This document shows positions 26,459 through 38,979 of a stretch of 64,000 nt of DNA, piece by piece. The notes below the pieces were generated by a model. That model ran no database searches. It saw nothing but the letters and a program-made list of their open reading frames with translations, and was not told where the DNA came from. A program made the position numbers and the translations under genes. How positions within the stretch are numbered: position 1 is the stretch's first letter; each line of letters starts with the position of its first letter. Location of the stretch: NCBI RefSeq assembly GCF_036898095.1, contig NC_090763.1:60237070-60301069 (forward strand). The letters run 5' to 3'. Source of the DNA: Palaemon carinicauda (taxonomy: Eukaryota; Arthropoda; Malacostraca; Decapoda; Palaemonidae).

Positions 26459-26530
<72 letters not shown>
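26274..26530. repeat. (TA)n, ATAT-rich and (CT)n run
   Basis: TA units at 26274-26320, mixed TA/TG to 26450, then pure CT at 26462-26529. Confidence 0.93.
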
Positions 26531-26531
<1 letters not shown>

Positions 26532-26870
26532 CTTTTGTTATCCTCTTGTTCTGACGAATTCAATAAAGGATGTGTAGTACGTTACAAAGATCAACTGACA
26601 TCGGCTCCACCTGCAGTCATAAGTCCTGACAAGCTTCCTGTCATAAATACTGACTGACTTCTCGCTAGAAGCAAAGCCAGTTTTCTCTTTAGTGCTCGGT
26701 GTTCTTGTGTTCATGATGTTCTTCATGTTCTTTTTCTGTATTGACACACATCTTCCTCTTCCAATAACGCCTCTAAAATGTTTACAGTGCTTCCAGAGGC
26801 CTAAAATCACTGTCGGTTTTCGTAAAAGAATATCATTATGAGGTGAGGTAGTCAGTGTAATTTTATTCAA

Positions 26871-26872
<2 letters not shown>
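26531..26872. other. Unique stretch between CT tracts
   Basis: One minus-strand frame crosses it but is fused to an RE-repeat, with no recognised domain. Confidence 0.4.

Positions 26873-26953
<81 letters not shown>
26873..26953. repeat. (CT)n microsatellite
   Basis: Pure CT run of 81 bases. Confidence 0.95.
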
Positions 26954-26955
<2 letters not shown>

Positions 26956-27216
26956 CAGCCACAAAAGGTCAAATATGTTAAAACTCTAGGCAAAGATGGG
27001 TGTAGTTGTTTTTGTGATTGCCATCTCTCGGGAGATAATGACAGTTTCAGTCATATTTTTGTCAAATGACACTTGAGATTTCGTGAGTGATGTGTATTGC
27101 GAGTATTATTTATTGATTTTACTTTCAAGGGACCTTTCCAAAGCTCATGCACCTATTTCAACTCGGCCTTTTTATTATCTTTGCCTAAACCAGATGGCTC
27201 ATATATTGTGCTCATA

Positions 27217-27645
27217 TATTATTATTATTACTATCCAAGCTACAACCCTAGTTGGAAAAGCAAGATGCTATTAGCCCAGGGGCTCCAACAGGGAAAAATC
27301 GCCCAGTGAGGAAAGGAAATAAGGAAATAAATAAATGAAGAGAACAAATTAACAATAAATCATTCTAAAATAGGTAACAACGTCAAAACAGACATGTCAT
27401 ATATAAACTATTAACAACATCAAAAACAAATATGTCATAAATAAACTATAAAAAGACTCATGTCCGCCTGGTCAACAAAAAAGTATTTGCTCCAACTTTG
27501 AACTTTTGAAGTTCTACTGATTCAACCACTCGATTAGGAAGATCATTCCACAACTTGGTAACAGCTGGAATAAAACTTCTAGAGTACTGCGTAGTATTGA
27601 GCCTCATGATGGAGAAGGCCTGGCTATTAAAGCAAATTTTATTTT
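27217..27645 (-). mobile_element. LINE 3' end with readable polyprotein C-terminus
   Basis: On the minus strand 27630-27461 reads without a stop: AFSIMRLNTTQYSRSFIPAV, then TKLWNDLPNRVVESVELQKF, then KVGANTFLL and a stop. A C-terminal 'WNDLP...F' block is typical of CR1/Jockey-like LINE polyproteins. The 3' UTR follows to a short (ATT)n at 27217-27230. Confidence 0.88.
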
Positions 27646-27659
27646 AAGTATCAAGAGCT

Positions 27660-27754
<95 letters not shown>
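27660..27754. repeat. (GA)n microsatellite, the longest in the window
   Basis: Uninterrupted GA for about 95 bases, starting directly after the LINE fragment. Confidence 0.96.
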
Positions 27755-27756
<2 letters not shown>

Positions 27757-29940
27757 CACTAAACTATTCAAACCATTCATCTCAAAAAGTAAACCGAATC
27801 TATGGCATCCTCTCCACTCAACAGTAGCATCCAGTTCCTGCCAGATGGTACCCACAATTGAAGGCCATTATCATAACTACCCACCCACTGAAAGAACCTT
27901 GTAACCTAGATTATTGGTGTCTATTAACCAAGAATCCAATCTGCAAAGCGTCACAACTGCGTGGAAAGCTACAGTAGATAGAAGTAATCCTACTTGGAGT
28001 GTCCTGTTTAAGATGAGGAAAGGATAGAGGGCAAGGACGTCAAGAAATTATGCTTTCGTATAGAATACTGCTGATATTTTTTTTACTGTTGGTTTTTTTA
28101 TTAAAAGCAATGTGGTATTTTAAAGTAAAAACAAATGTGGCGATAAGTTAATTGAAAGTATAAGTCGAAAAGAAAGTCGATCTTCATCTCAGCTTACGAT
28201 TTTTCACCCCCTCAAAAAAAAAAAAAAAAAAAAAAAATCGTTTCCCCAAATTGAATGAAATTTTAAAGTATGATATTAAAGTACGGTAGGAACTTCTAGT
28301 TTAGATACATTTAGAAAGTCACGTATTGATAGGATTTGGCTAATGCTTGAATATTTCATCGTAAAATATGTTTTTCCATCCAACCCAATTTGATAGTAAA
28401 TATGTAGATTCACATCTTTATAATTTTATTCTTATAAAACAGGCACTGAACAAAATTTTTATTGTTTTAATTCATACATATAAAGTATCCGCTTATGTAA
28501 TATTTTTTCTAGGAATTGAGATGGAGACGACCTTAGATTTTGGGAAATAAAAAATATAGATATAATATCTACTACTAGTAGTACTGATGCTGCAAATTAA
28601 ATATTGTTTCCACTTGATTGCTAGTCATCAGTGTAATGATAATCAATAGTGAAGTCTAACCATCCCGTTTATGACCCAGCTATGGATCATTTCCGTTCCA
28701 ATTAGCTGGTGGTTGGATCTTGATTGATTTACAGTCTTGAAATGTCGTCCGGATGTGGAAGAGGAAAATACTTAGGGTGATGGGTCATGATATTTTGGGA
28801 AAGGCCATCCAGTCAGGATCTGATTTATATTAAAAAATTGTGAAAATTAGTAAATCCATCTTCTTATTTTTTTTTCCAGGAAAGATAACCATCATTGTTG
28901 ATTATTAATCCTGGGATAGTGAATACAGTCATCCACCTTTAGCCTCGCAGGCCACTGCAACCGCCACTTGCCACCATGAGCATAATAATGAAGTCCTTGT
29001 GACCTCCCCCACCTCTCTAACTAACTACCAGTATATAGGGGTGCCACCCCACGTCTCTGGAACGCCTTCCCTCTTCAGCCCATCCTTCCCCCCTCCCACA
29101 TGTTTGGTCTCCCACGGTTTTAGCGTGATGGTTGTGGTGAAGGGGTTAACGCCAGTCTTGCCCCCTTCCCACTAAGCAACTACACTCCCACATTTCAAGA
29201 AATCCTATTGGGAGAATTTGTAAGTTCTATTTCCTCAGAGGGACATCGTCTTGGGGGTGGGGGGAGAAGAGGCCGTCTTTGTTGGCCTCAACGAAGTTCT
29301 TTCATGTGAAGGGTCTTGGGGCTCCTGAATTGGCTCCCCTCTTTCGGGGTGTCTCTCTCGCTTTATGTTTCTAACCTCATGTTATGTCCGCCTTCCTATG
29401 AAAAGATGACTTCGTTGGATCTGAATACGCTCATGTTTATGGAAACTGACGTGAAGTGTTTGTTTAGTAAATCTGTCTCTTCAGAATGCATTCATGTGTG
29501 TACAAACACGTGTGCTATTTATTCCTGATTTCGCAGTACACAAAGTTTGGGATCAATTGATGCAGTAGTAATATAGAAATAAGGTATTTTCGATTTATGA
29601 ATATATTTAGGTGCAACCAATTTTATGGTGCAACGTGAAATTGCAAGGAAAGCGCTCTTCCATTTAGTCTTTTATCGTCATGTTTGAATGCCGTTCCCAT
29701 GTAAATCTGTACGCATCTGCTTGCATAGTCAAGCAAGCTCCCCATGACGATACAACCCGTATGGAATTTTTGTGTACTTTTACAAGAAACTGAGCTCACA
29801 ATAAATAAACATTTGAAACCCCATGTGTCATCTAATCCCTCCTTTTGAATCTCGAAAAAAAATATATATCCCATGTGTGCTTGTTACCGCTTCCTGTTCG
29901 AGGTTTCTCCACTCTTGTAACTCGTTCGTCTTGGCTGCTT

Positions 29941-29941
<1 letters not shown>
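27755..29941. other. Unique non-coding stretch
   Basis: A-run at 28216-28237. A GC-richer part at 28930-29320 shows no coding frame of note. Confidence 0.4.

Positions 29942-30001
<60 letters not shown>
29942..30001. repeat. (CT)n microsatellite
   Basis: Pure CT run. Confidence 0.95.
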
Positions 30002-30003
<2 letters not shown>

Positions 30004-30847
30004 TCATATCGACTGCATATCTGGAGTTGATCATTATATTCACTCATTTTCTGTGACTCGCTTGTCATGCTGTCACTCTTGGGTAAAGTAGAATTTTTTA
30101 TTGGGGCTTTTATTCACTTATCTAGTTGAAATATTTCACAGACACTTTTAAGTCGAATATAAATAACCTTTATCGGAAATATCTTCCTTAGGACAAGATA
30201 TTTAATCGAATTACCAATTTGAATACAGTAATGTTTGTCTTATTTTAAGAATATTTTTTTCGGGGATTATCACATTTTGAAAATAAAGATATGACGAAAA
30301 TTATCACATTAGTCATAAAAAACCGATCCCTAAATTGAAATGATGTAGAAATTGAATCTTTTCTTATTGAAAATATTAGTAAATACAAGTTTTTCAAAAG
30401 TATAATTAGCCTGGATTTTTTTTTTTACCATAACCTTTCTTGGATAGCAACAAGGCTCATCATCCCTTGTTGAAGGAGACGTTGCTATCCATGATCTAAA
30501 ACTGGAAATAATACTGATAAAGGCGGATAAACCTGCCCTCAAAACTGCCAGACCCATATGCTGCACATTGCGTTGACAGACTGTTAAAAAAATGGGAGAA
30601 GACAGTCAACCTACGTAATATAATCTGACGTATGTTGAATGCGATCCATGAAGTGAAAACTCTCGAAAGTAAATGAAAGTTATTACTTTCATTTGTGGAT
30701 AAATAAGGATTAACCGATGATGTTTTCTTGTATGGAGAAGGATGACAGTTGTGTTTGTTTTGTTTGACAATAAAATAGGAATGTAATTTATGATTTTTGA
30801 AAAAGATATAATGCATGATTGCGGTTCTATATTTACATTAAGGGAGT

Positions 30848-30849
<2 letters not shown>
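30002..30849. other. AT-rich non-coding stretch
   Basis: It contains 'gatagcaacaaggctcat' and 'gaaggagacgttgctatcc', a small inverted pair at 30444-30490. Nothing else. Confidence 0.4.

Positions 30850-30892
<43 letters not shown>
30850..30892. repeat. (GT)n microsatellite
   Basis: About 21 GT units, the only long GT tract here. Confidence 0.95.
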
Positions 30893-30895
<3 letters not shown>

Positions 30896-31066
30896 TTAGT
30901 GACCGTGTTGGGGGGGGGGGAGTTTGTTGCTGGGAAGACAAAAACGGTAATAAGAATGAACATATAACGAAGCATATCTTAAGTAGACTTGATTGATATA
31001 TTGCTCTGATAGTATTTTTCTAAATGGATTAATCTTGATGTCGAAGTGAATGATTTATTTTATTAC

Positions 31067-31069
<3 letters not shown>

Positions 31070-31137
<68 letters not shown>

Positions 31138-31393
31138 AGGTACCATCATTGGGTTTTGGGGAGGGGAGTTTGCTCCCCCCCCCATCTCCCTTCCTTCCAC
31201 TCCTTTCCACACCCATGTTTTCAGCGTCCTCGTTGACGCCAAGAGACCTGGAACCGGATTTGGTATGCAACCTGCAATGGCAAAGATCTCTTGTGATTCA
31301 TGCGGGGAATTTGAAGGGAGGGGCGCTACCACTTCATTTTCTGCCTAAAGTTTTTAGCGGTTGTCCGTTAAAAGGTTTTTTCTTAAGTCTTGG

Positions 31394-31459
<66 letters not shown>
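31070..31459. repeat. Facing (CT)n and (GA)n tracts
   Basis: CT at 31070-31131 and GA at 31397-31459, equal in length (about 62), enclose 265 bases. In RNA they could form a 60-bp stem. Confidence 0.92.
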
Positions 31460-31463
<4 letters not shown>

Positions 31464-31794
31464 GTCTCTCTTTTAGGTGGCCCGCCTAAAACCTTCTATG
31501 AGTAAATTCCAGGAGAGAAGAGAGAGGAAAATTTTTCGTACATTGAAATCGCGTACTTTCTCCTAGGCCGGTTTTGTGCAATTACATTATGCCTCACTTG
31601 CTGTGTTTATTATTTGACTCGGCCTATTTATTCATTAAGTTGTTAATCAGTAAGACCCTTTTAGGCTAAATATCTATCTTGAGTTTTTAATTATGTTAGA
31701 ACTGGAAATTCTTGAATTTGACATCTTTTAAAATATTTAAATTTCTTTTGTATGAGGTATCAAGAACGTTTTCTTTTGTTCCCTACGATGCAGT

Positions 31795-31829
31795 TATTAT
31801 TACTATTATTATTGTTATTATTATTATTA

Positions 31830-31866
<37 letters not shown>

Positions 31867-32010
31867 TTGCCAAGCTACAACTCTCGTTGGAAAAGCAGGA
31901 TGCCATAAACCCATGGGCTCCAACAGGGAAAATAGCTCAGTGAGGAAAGGAAACAGGGAAAAATTAAATATTTTAAGAACAGTAACACCATTAATATAGA
32001 TATTTCCTAT
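31795..32010 (-). mobile_element. LINE 3' end with (TTA)n tail
   Basis: TTA units at 31795-31865, then 'gccaagctacaactctcgttgg' and 'atagctcagtgaggaaagg', as in the family. Confidence 0.85.
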
Positions 32011-33312
32011 ATGAACTGTGTGAATGATTTCTAGTAAAAAAAAAAAAAAAAAAACTGCAATTGTTTTTTTTTTAGTGGGGATTGAATATAGAGAAAGACT
32101 TAAGTGCTCAATCAAGACACATCGTTGATAATGAAAGATTTAAAAATGCCCAATATACGCATTCTCGAATTCTTCTGATTTCACAAAATAGAATAGCTTA
32201 GGTTGTATCTAGGATATAGGTCCAACTAATTTTATTTCTTAATGCCCTAGTATTTAGATGTAATACATACGTTGATACATATCATAACCGAAGAGAACTT
32301 CTATTTTCTTATTCGTCAACGAATCAAGGTGCTCTATCTGCTCCGAAAAGTCCTTTATACGTTGGTTATTTAGGCAAGTGTTCTGGGGTGATAGGTTATG
32401 ATTAGTATGTGAGAAGTAACAGCCCGTAATTAACATATGCAATAGGGATGTGATGTCGAAAGAATAATAAACACAAAATCGAATGTATTTGGTTGAGTAA
32501 AATCTACTTTGGGATATACTGTGACTGCTATGATGTAAGATTTCCAGATTCTGTATTCAAATACTGCCTTTTAAATTAATCAAATTTAATTAAATCTAGC
32601 GTTATTTAATTGTATTTTTTAACCAGGAAATACATATAGCAATTCACCCAATTGTTTATGTGGCTTTTTAACTTATGTAAGATGGATCAAGCAGTAAGAC
32701 TTGTTATATAAAAATTATATTAATGAAAAAGAGAAGAGAATTTGATTTTATGCATTGCAGTTTTAAAATGGTTGAAAAAAAAATAGATCTATTTTCATTC
32801 GTTACCATAGACTTTTTTTATATACTTAAGAGGAGTGTGAATCCACATTTTCCGTGTTAAGAAGAGTCTGTTTTTGATAAACTTTGTTTACTCATACAAA
32901 TGACCATCTGGATTTTATGCGTACAATCGTATTTAATTATAAAAAAATTCTGCTTAATGATTGTACAAGTATTTAAAGAGAATGTGCAAATACTTAGTAC
33001 GCAATAAAGTATTTGAACGTTTCCATTGATTTCATTAGTGTCCCGGAGGACATTCCTACTCTGATTCTTGTTATCTAAACGACAATGCTATTATGCCTAC
33101 AATGTACTTGAGATATGTTGGCAAGTGACCATTACGTAAATAACTCCATGTTACGTGAAAGAAGGCTATTCGATTTTTTCCTCTTGCAGTATTTACATTG
33201 ACAACATACCAGACTTAATTAAAATCCTTTTTAATGTCTCTCGCTCAGTACATTAGGAAATTCAGGCCTTATTCGTTACGTTAAATCCTTTTTAGGTGTT
33301 TCACTATCTACA
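32011..33312. other. AT-rich non-coding stretch
   Basis: Nothing recognised. Confidence 0.4.
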
Positions 33313-33509
33313 CTATAGTCCATTTCTTTTAGCGATGCATGTTTGCACCGACTCGCAGCGGTGCCCTTTTAGCTCATAAAAGATTCCGGATCGCTGATTG
33401 GTTGGACAAGATAATTCTAACCAATCAGCGATCAGGAAACTTTTCCGAGCTAAAAGGGCACCGCCGCGAGTCGGTGCAAATATGCATCGCTAAAAGAAAT
33501 GGACTATAG
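33313..33509. mobile_element. Palindromic MITE-like element, 197 bp
   Basis: The left end 'ctatagtccatttcttttag' returns in reverse at the right end as 'ctaaaagaaatggactatag'. The arms continue through 'gcaccgactcg' / 'cgagtcggtgc' and 'gctgattggtt' / 'aaccaatcagc' to a loop of about 15 bases. The near-perfect stem with about 90-base arms and TA at the ends fits a foldback MITE. No transposase is present. Confidence 0.88.
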
Positions 33510-33847
33510 ACCTCTTAGAATCAAAATGGCAATAAACACATCACGAAAGTGTTTTATACAACGATCAAAGGTCATTGCCTCAGATGCGGCCCAAAAACCT
33601 CCCGGATGATGGCGCTGTCATAATGTGGCAATTTTTACTCTTGACACGAGATGAAGGGAGAGACCTAACGTCATTTGCTTTTCGGTAACAGGGGTTGTCA
33701 AGCGTTGCGCCAAAGCTTCCGAGCGGTTTGAATAGATGTCTGCTCTACGTCTTGAGAGTCTCAAAGAAGCTTAATAACCTCCTTAGAATGTGCAGCGGTT
33801 AAGTTCCCAGGAATATTTTGAAATGAAAAGGATTTGAATTGCCAATA

Positions 33848-33849
<2 letters not shown>

Positions 33850-33914
<65 letters not shown>
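33850..33914. repeat. (CT)n microsatellite followed by GTTC repeats
   Basis: CT run, then three 'gttc' units and GTGTGTG. Confidence 0.93.
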
Positions 33915-33917
<3 letters not shown>

Positions 33918-33929
33918 CGTTCGTTCGTG

Positions 33930-34855
33930 TGTGTGAAGGGTTTGGGCTTCTAAAGGGACAGCTATTTCAACTAATGAGAGCTCAGACAGGCTGTTAACTG
34001 ACCCTTTGAAAGAAAAATAATGGGTGTTCGGGTGGAGATTTTGACGAAGGTTTGCCGATTTAGCTTCGCCCAGGAAACCACAGGAATTACTTTTGGAGGA
34101 AAAAAAAGGAATTGAACGGAGGAGCAAACGTTCATGTGCGTATGAGTGTATACGTGACAAGAACGAAAAGCAAGTTGGCAACCGTGGTTACTAGTGGTCA
34201 CTTATGTCGCAAGATGAAATCTCCTGATTAATTCATGGTGGGCGTTTGGTTCTTTAGACTGGAACAAAATGTTTCCGTTTATTAAAGGGTCCTGGTTATC
34301 AGATACTGGTGCGGGGGCTGGTTCGTAAGCTTCTAGATAAAAGGTGGGGCATGTGAAACGTGGTATTGAGAAAGAGACCAGATTATGGACGTTGGAACTC
34401 CGGTTTATGTCTGAAAAACGTGATCCACCTATAACAGGGAAGATTACTCCAGCACAGATGTTACCAATAATTTTTTTTTCGTTTTAGTCTTTTCAATCTA
34501 AGTTTAGATGTTTTTCTTCTCTGCTTTTTCCTTTTGGGTATGTTGGTTACTTAAGAACACTTTCAATGAAGATTTTTTTTTTCTTTTTATCTGCATCCAT
34601 TAATTTAACCACAGAAGTTTCAGATATAACCAGTTTATATGTTAAAAATTCCGTCTATATTTGGATGAACGTATTTCATCCATGGTATATTTAGGTATGT
34701 TTCAATAATTCAGTGGACTGAATTAGGTGTTTATACATCGTCTTCGATTAATTAATAACAATATACAATTTCACGACGGAAGCTTCATCGTCTTGAAGGA
34801 CTAATTAGTCATTTGCTCTAACTTTTAAAATACTTGTAGAACCGCCAAGTAAAAT
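33930..34855. other. Non-coding stretch
   Basis: No gene is supported. Confidence 0.4.
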
Positions 34856-34859
34856 CTGT

Positions 34860-34919
<60 letters not shown>

Positions 34920-34920
34920 G
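34860..34920. repeat. (AAT)n microsatellite
   Basis: About 19 AAT units. The LINE tail signature is not visible beside it. Confidence 0.93.
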
Positions 34921-35204
34921 ACTAATCATCATCTTTATTTCAACAAAAGCCATATACAGAGTTACAATAAGGGTACAGTGATCTTACACTTTTGACATCG
35001 GTAAAAAAACAAGATGAGATGCAATAATATCAGTGATATATTATAAACATCAATTAGCAGGTTGACCACAGAGTTCTAAGGTCTGGGTAATAAGATCACA
35101 ATAGAATTAACGCTTAACAATGATGATAACATACATATCAGCAAACAAAAAGAGAGGGAGAAAAAAATCATTTTAAGTCCTAACCATGAACATTACTTTT
35201 TCTT

Positions 35205-35290
35205 ACATGTTAGAATGTCCTCTTACTTTAGTTTACTCTCGTATCTATGTTGCTCTATACGGTTGTACACACAAAATCCAGATAGCGAAA
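35205..35290 (-). mobile_element. Short non-LTR retroelement fragment
   Basis: 'gttagaatgtcctcttactttagtttactctcgtatctatgttgctct' parallels the 17530-17600 part of the LINE fragment at 17310. Confidence 0.6.
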
Positions 35291-35629
35291 CTGTCTACTA
35301 CTCCCATAGTCAATATACTGTACCGGAGCTCTCCAAAATGACGATACTGATGACCTAGACTGCAAGTCCCAACTCAAGGGACGTCACGTACCATCTGGAA
35401 GCTTGAGCAAGTGGTGAGAGACTGGTTCCTGCTGTTCAATGACAGGTGTAAAGAAAGTTCATTAAAAACGGATTAATGTTAACACAGAAAATGTGGATGA
35501 ACATTGCTTCCATATATTCATCTCACCCAATTGTACACCTTAACAAAATATTAGGTAATTTTCCTATTTTTCTATCTATTGTATATGACCGAAGGTTATT
35601 GTCTAGTAGCGAGCTATCCCTTTTATAGT

Positions 35630-36387
35630 GAACATGGAAATGTTCAAAGATGCAAGGTTTCTTAACTGATATGTGTTCATATGTGTATTTGGATCATTTT
35701 CACCTTTGTTGGCACATTGCTAACTTTGGGGAAACATTTTTTATGAGCTAATCACCATTAGTGTTATTTATAGCTATTGCATCTAATTAAAATGTAATTT
35801 TTTTACTAAGTGTCCTAAAATCATGTTGAAATAACACTTTTGTATACAAGTTTGATCCAGGGAATTTATTTCTGATATCTTTTTTTTTGTGATTAAAGGT
35901 CAAAGTCACCATCAGATGTAAAGGTCAATGTCATTTATGATCAAATTGTAAAAGTGCTAAGAGCAATTTTCAAATGGATACATATCTAGATATCTAAAGT
36001 AAATTGTTTGAAAGAGTGCTAAGTCTGTCTTTTTAATCGTAAATGCACAATTTCGTCGACATTATTCACCATAACAATGTGTAAACCTCACTTGGTCATA
36101 TTTTCACAATACAAATACAGCCATAAATGACCTTGACCTTTACATTTGATTGTGAACTTCACCTTTAATCACAAAAAAAAAGATATCAGAAATAAATTTC
36201 CCGGAGTGCACTTAGTAAAAAATTTAAATTTGAAATTAATTAGTGATAAATAACACATTATGCTGATTGGCTCATACAAAAAAATTTCCCCAAAGTTGGC
36301 AATGTGCCAACAAAGCTGAAAATGATCCAAATACACGTCATGAACACGTATCAGTTAAGAAACCTAACTTCTTTGAACCTTTCCAAG
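35630..36387. mobile_element. Large palindromic (foldback) element, about 760 bp
   Basis: 35641-35960 is found in reverse at 36110-36380. Shared pieces include 'ggtttcttaactgata', 'tttggatcattttca', 'tttgttggcacattg', 'actttggggaaa', and 'gaaataaatt' / 'aatttatttc'. Identity is roughly 85-90% by eye, with a spacer near the centre. No open frame fits a transposase. Confidence 0.85.
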
Positions 36388-36786
36388 TTGACATTTTGGC
36401 AACTATACTAGTCTTCATTTCCCCTTCCTTGCAATATGCATTATTTGCTTTCTTCGACCTAAAAAAAATCGTATCGCATAATATTGCATGCACGTGCTCG
36501 CGCGCGCGCCATACTTCCTCCCCCAATTCATCTTTGTTGCGCCCTCCAGAAAGGGTTAGTGTAAGTAAGCATATTGATGATATGTTGAATTAACAGAGAA
36601 CCGGTAACAAGTTCTTTGTTTAAGCAGGAAACATTGCCCCGAGCCAATGCAATTTCTTCAGCTTTTATATTGTGTCCGTGGGCGGTACGGGTTAGCTTCC
36701 TGTTCCTTTTTTCGGGTCTTATGTCGGCGACAAAACAACGTGTGTCCTGTTTCCCTTTGTTGTTAAGTTTATGAATTTGCGAGTTC

Positions 36787-36789
<3 letters not shown>

Positions 36790-36864
<75 letters not shown>
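36790..36864. repeat. (GA)n microsatellite
   Basis: Pure GA run of 75 bases. Confidence 0.95.
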
Positions 36865-36867
<3 letters not shown>

Positions 36868-37869
36868 TTGGTAGTTATCAATATGATATGGAGATAAGTA
36901 GTTTTTTTTAGATTATTTTTATCAACTTATTATTTGTTTTTTATCATAAATTATATTTCTGCTTGTCTTAAATGGGGAATCTTTTATATAAGCATTGTAA
37001 ATAGATTAATAGTTAACGTGACGAGCTATTTAATCCGAGATATTTTAGAAACCCCCAGTTTTTATCAATTAGAGAGTATTTTTAGCATCCCACTAATATT
37101 GCACACTATACTATAAATGTTTTAGCTGTTACCGGAAAATTTATAGTTAAAAACTAAATTTTTTTCATTTAAATTTTTTTTTTTTTTTAGAAAACCATTA
37201 TTTAGCATATTAATGAAAAGATTTTCTTGGGACACTAAATATAGAATGATAATGAGTTTTGCATAGTGAAAGATTTATTTTTTCTTTTAATTAACATAAG
37301 TTTTAATTTTTTAAGGACGAATGTTTTAGGAAATATATTTTGCCCATGAAAAACAAAATAAAGATGTTTTTTTTTTTTCACGTGATATTTGCTGATGTGT
37401 TTGAAATTAAGAACCTTCTATTAGAGTATGTCATATGGAGAATGTTCATTACACTAATGTATTATTTTTGTTTTTGTTGTTATTACTACAAGGTAAGGTG
37501 TAACCTAGAAATTTTGTGGAACTTCAAGGTATGAATCTCCTTTTATTAATATTAGCTTGCTCGGATTTTTTTTTTTTTTTCAAATTAATTTATGTTGAAA
37601 GCATGAGGTATTAAACATTGTGTAGTTGTAAATTAGACTTAAGATACCTTTAGTGATTCGGTATCATTAATCGTGTTTTAAAATAATAATATGATGCTCT
37701 TTCAGCTGCGGACTGATCGTAACTTATTTTGATTTTTTATAATAATTTCCCAGTCGCCATCAGCCACGAATCCAAGCAGTGAATCTTCTTGTCCTTTGCG
37801 TTTGTTTTTTATTTTGATTTCACTTGTACACAAAAACAAAAGGTTTTACCTTCCAACTCGACTTTAGGA

Positions 37870-37873
<4 letters not shown>
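36865..37873. other. AT-rich sequence upstream of exon A
   Basis: It is probably intronic. No exon-like open frame with splice signals was recognised. Confidence 0.4.

Positions 37874-37951
<78 letters not shown>
37874..37951. repeat. (CT)n tract just upstream of the exon A acceptor
   Basis: A pure CT run of about 78 bases ends 48 bases before exon A at 38000, so it extends the pyrimidine-rich zone of the 3' splice site. Confidence 0.95.
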
Positions 37952-37954
<3 letters not shown>

Positions 37955-37999
37955 GCCATCATCTCTCCATAATCATGTTTGTCTCTTCTCGTGTTGCAG

Positions 38000-38308
38000 G
38001 CCGAGGAGTTGAACAGCATCGTTGGGCACGCCTTCCGCCTAGCCTACGCCGCCCACCTTCAGAAGTCTGGGGCTACCATCCGAGATGTGATCCCCACCCA
38101 CGCCCACGGCAACACCCCTCCTCCTCCTCCACTCCCGCACACCTTAGCTCATCCCCACAATCACTCGCACACCCACCCCCACACGCACACGCCCTCGCCC
38201 TCCGGCACGCCTACACACACCCACACGCATCACACACACAACATCCACCACCACACACCGCCGCACAAAAGGTCGTGTGAGCATCATTGTTCCTCATCAT
38301 CCTTACAG
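38000..38308 (+). CDS. Adaptor exon A: end of PTB-like domain, then His/Pro-rich linker
   Basis: The exon follows a clear acceptor (cttctcgtgttgcag) and ends at a donor reading cag|gtataa. It encodes residues 1-103 of the visible protein and begins and ends on codon boundaries. The opening residues include GHAFRLAYAAHL, which resembles the C-terminal amphipathic helix of PTB domains such as Shc (GQAFELRF). The rest is Pro-rich (PPPPPLPHT) and then strongly His/Thr/Pro-rich, with a run of HTH-type repeats at about residues 49-88. The exon is GC-rich against AT-rich flanks, and the open frame changes composition at the acceptor, which supports a real exon. The PTB part before it must lie upstream. 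A (CT)n tract of about 78 bases ends 48 bases before the exon. Confidence 0.8.
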
Positions 38309-38791
38309 GTATAATGAATATGATGACCCTCAGACAATTATATATATATCTGTTATTTGGTTATATTTTCATTTCATGCTGTTCTGTTATTTTCTATACT
38401 TCCTTGACGTGTTTCATGAAAATTATGAAAAAGAATGTGCTTTAAAGGAATTTTGATTACCCATGTCCTATTAGGAAATACTTTTTAATTTTTTTGTTTT
38501 ATGTTTTAACATTCAACTGATTTGACCTAAACAAAAACATACATCTCATTATGCTCTGGACACGACACCAAGCATAACCTTTCCATACCTATGAAATTTT
38601 CTTTTTATCCACGTCTTTCCAAATATAGGATCAATTTTATCCCACGTTTCCAATCTTCATTTCCGCCTTACTTCCATATGAAGTAAACAACAGATCCAAA
38701 AGTCTTCCTTTTCTCTACCTTCACCTGACAATTTAATTATCTCCATTTCCCCCAAGGCTCAGCCGATCTAATTGTCTCCTTTTTCCCCCAG

Positions 38792-38979
38792 GGTGCCGCC
38801 GCCTCTCGTGATTCTAGTCCAAGCCCCAACATGAGAACGCCTGGTAGCCCCGCCTTAGCCCAGAGCCCCTCGCACAGTTCGCTTGGAGGCCTACAGAAAC
38901 CTTCCTCACTACCAGGCCTCCACACGCATCCCGAAAATGACAATATTCTGCATTCGCCTGACAGCGAAAACAGCAACAG
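38792..38979 (+). CDS. Adaptor exon B: Ser/Pro-rich linker
   Basis: It is bounded by a polypyrimidine tract and acceptor (tcctttttcccccag) and a strong donor (aacag|gtgagc). It encodes residues 104-165 plus two bases of the next codon, which pair with the first base of exon C to give Ser. The sequence is a disordered linker rich in Ser, Pro and Gly (for example SPSPNMRTPGSPALAQSPSH), with several Ser-Pro dipeptides that could be proline-directed phosphorylation sites; that role is a guess. No folded domain is visible. It lies 483 bases after exon A and keeps the frame, which is the main reason for calling it. Confidence 0.78.

Noticed and set aside
36478..36510. cgcgcgcgcc patch as a CpG promoter
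   Set aside because: It is only a few CG units in AT-rich DNA with no other promoter feature.
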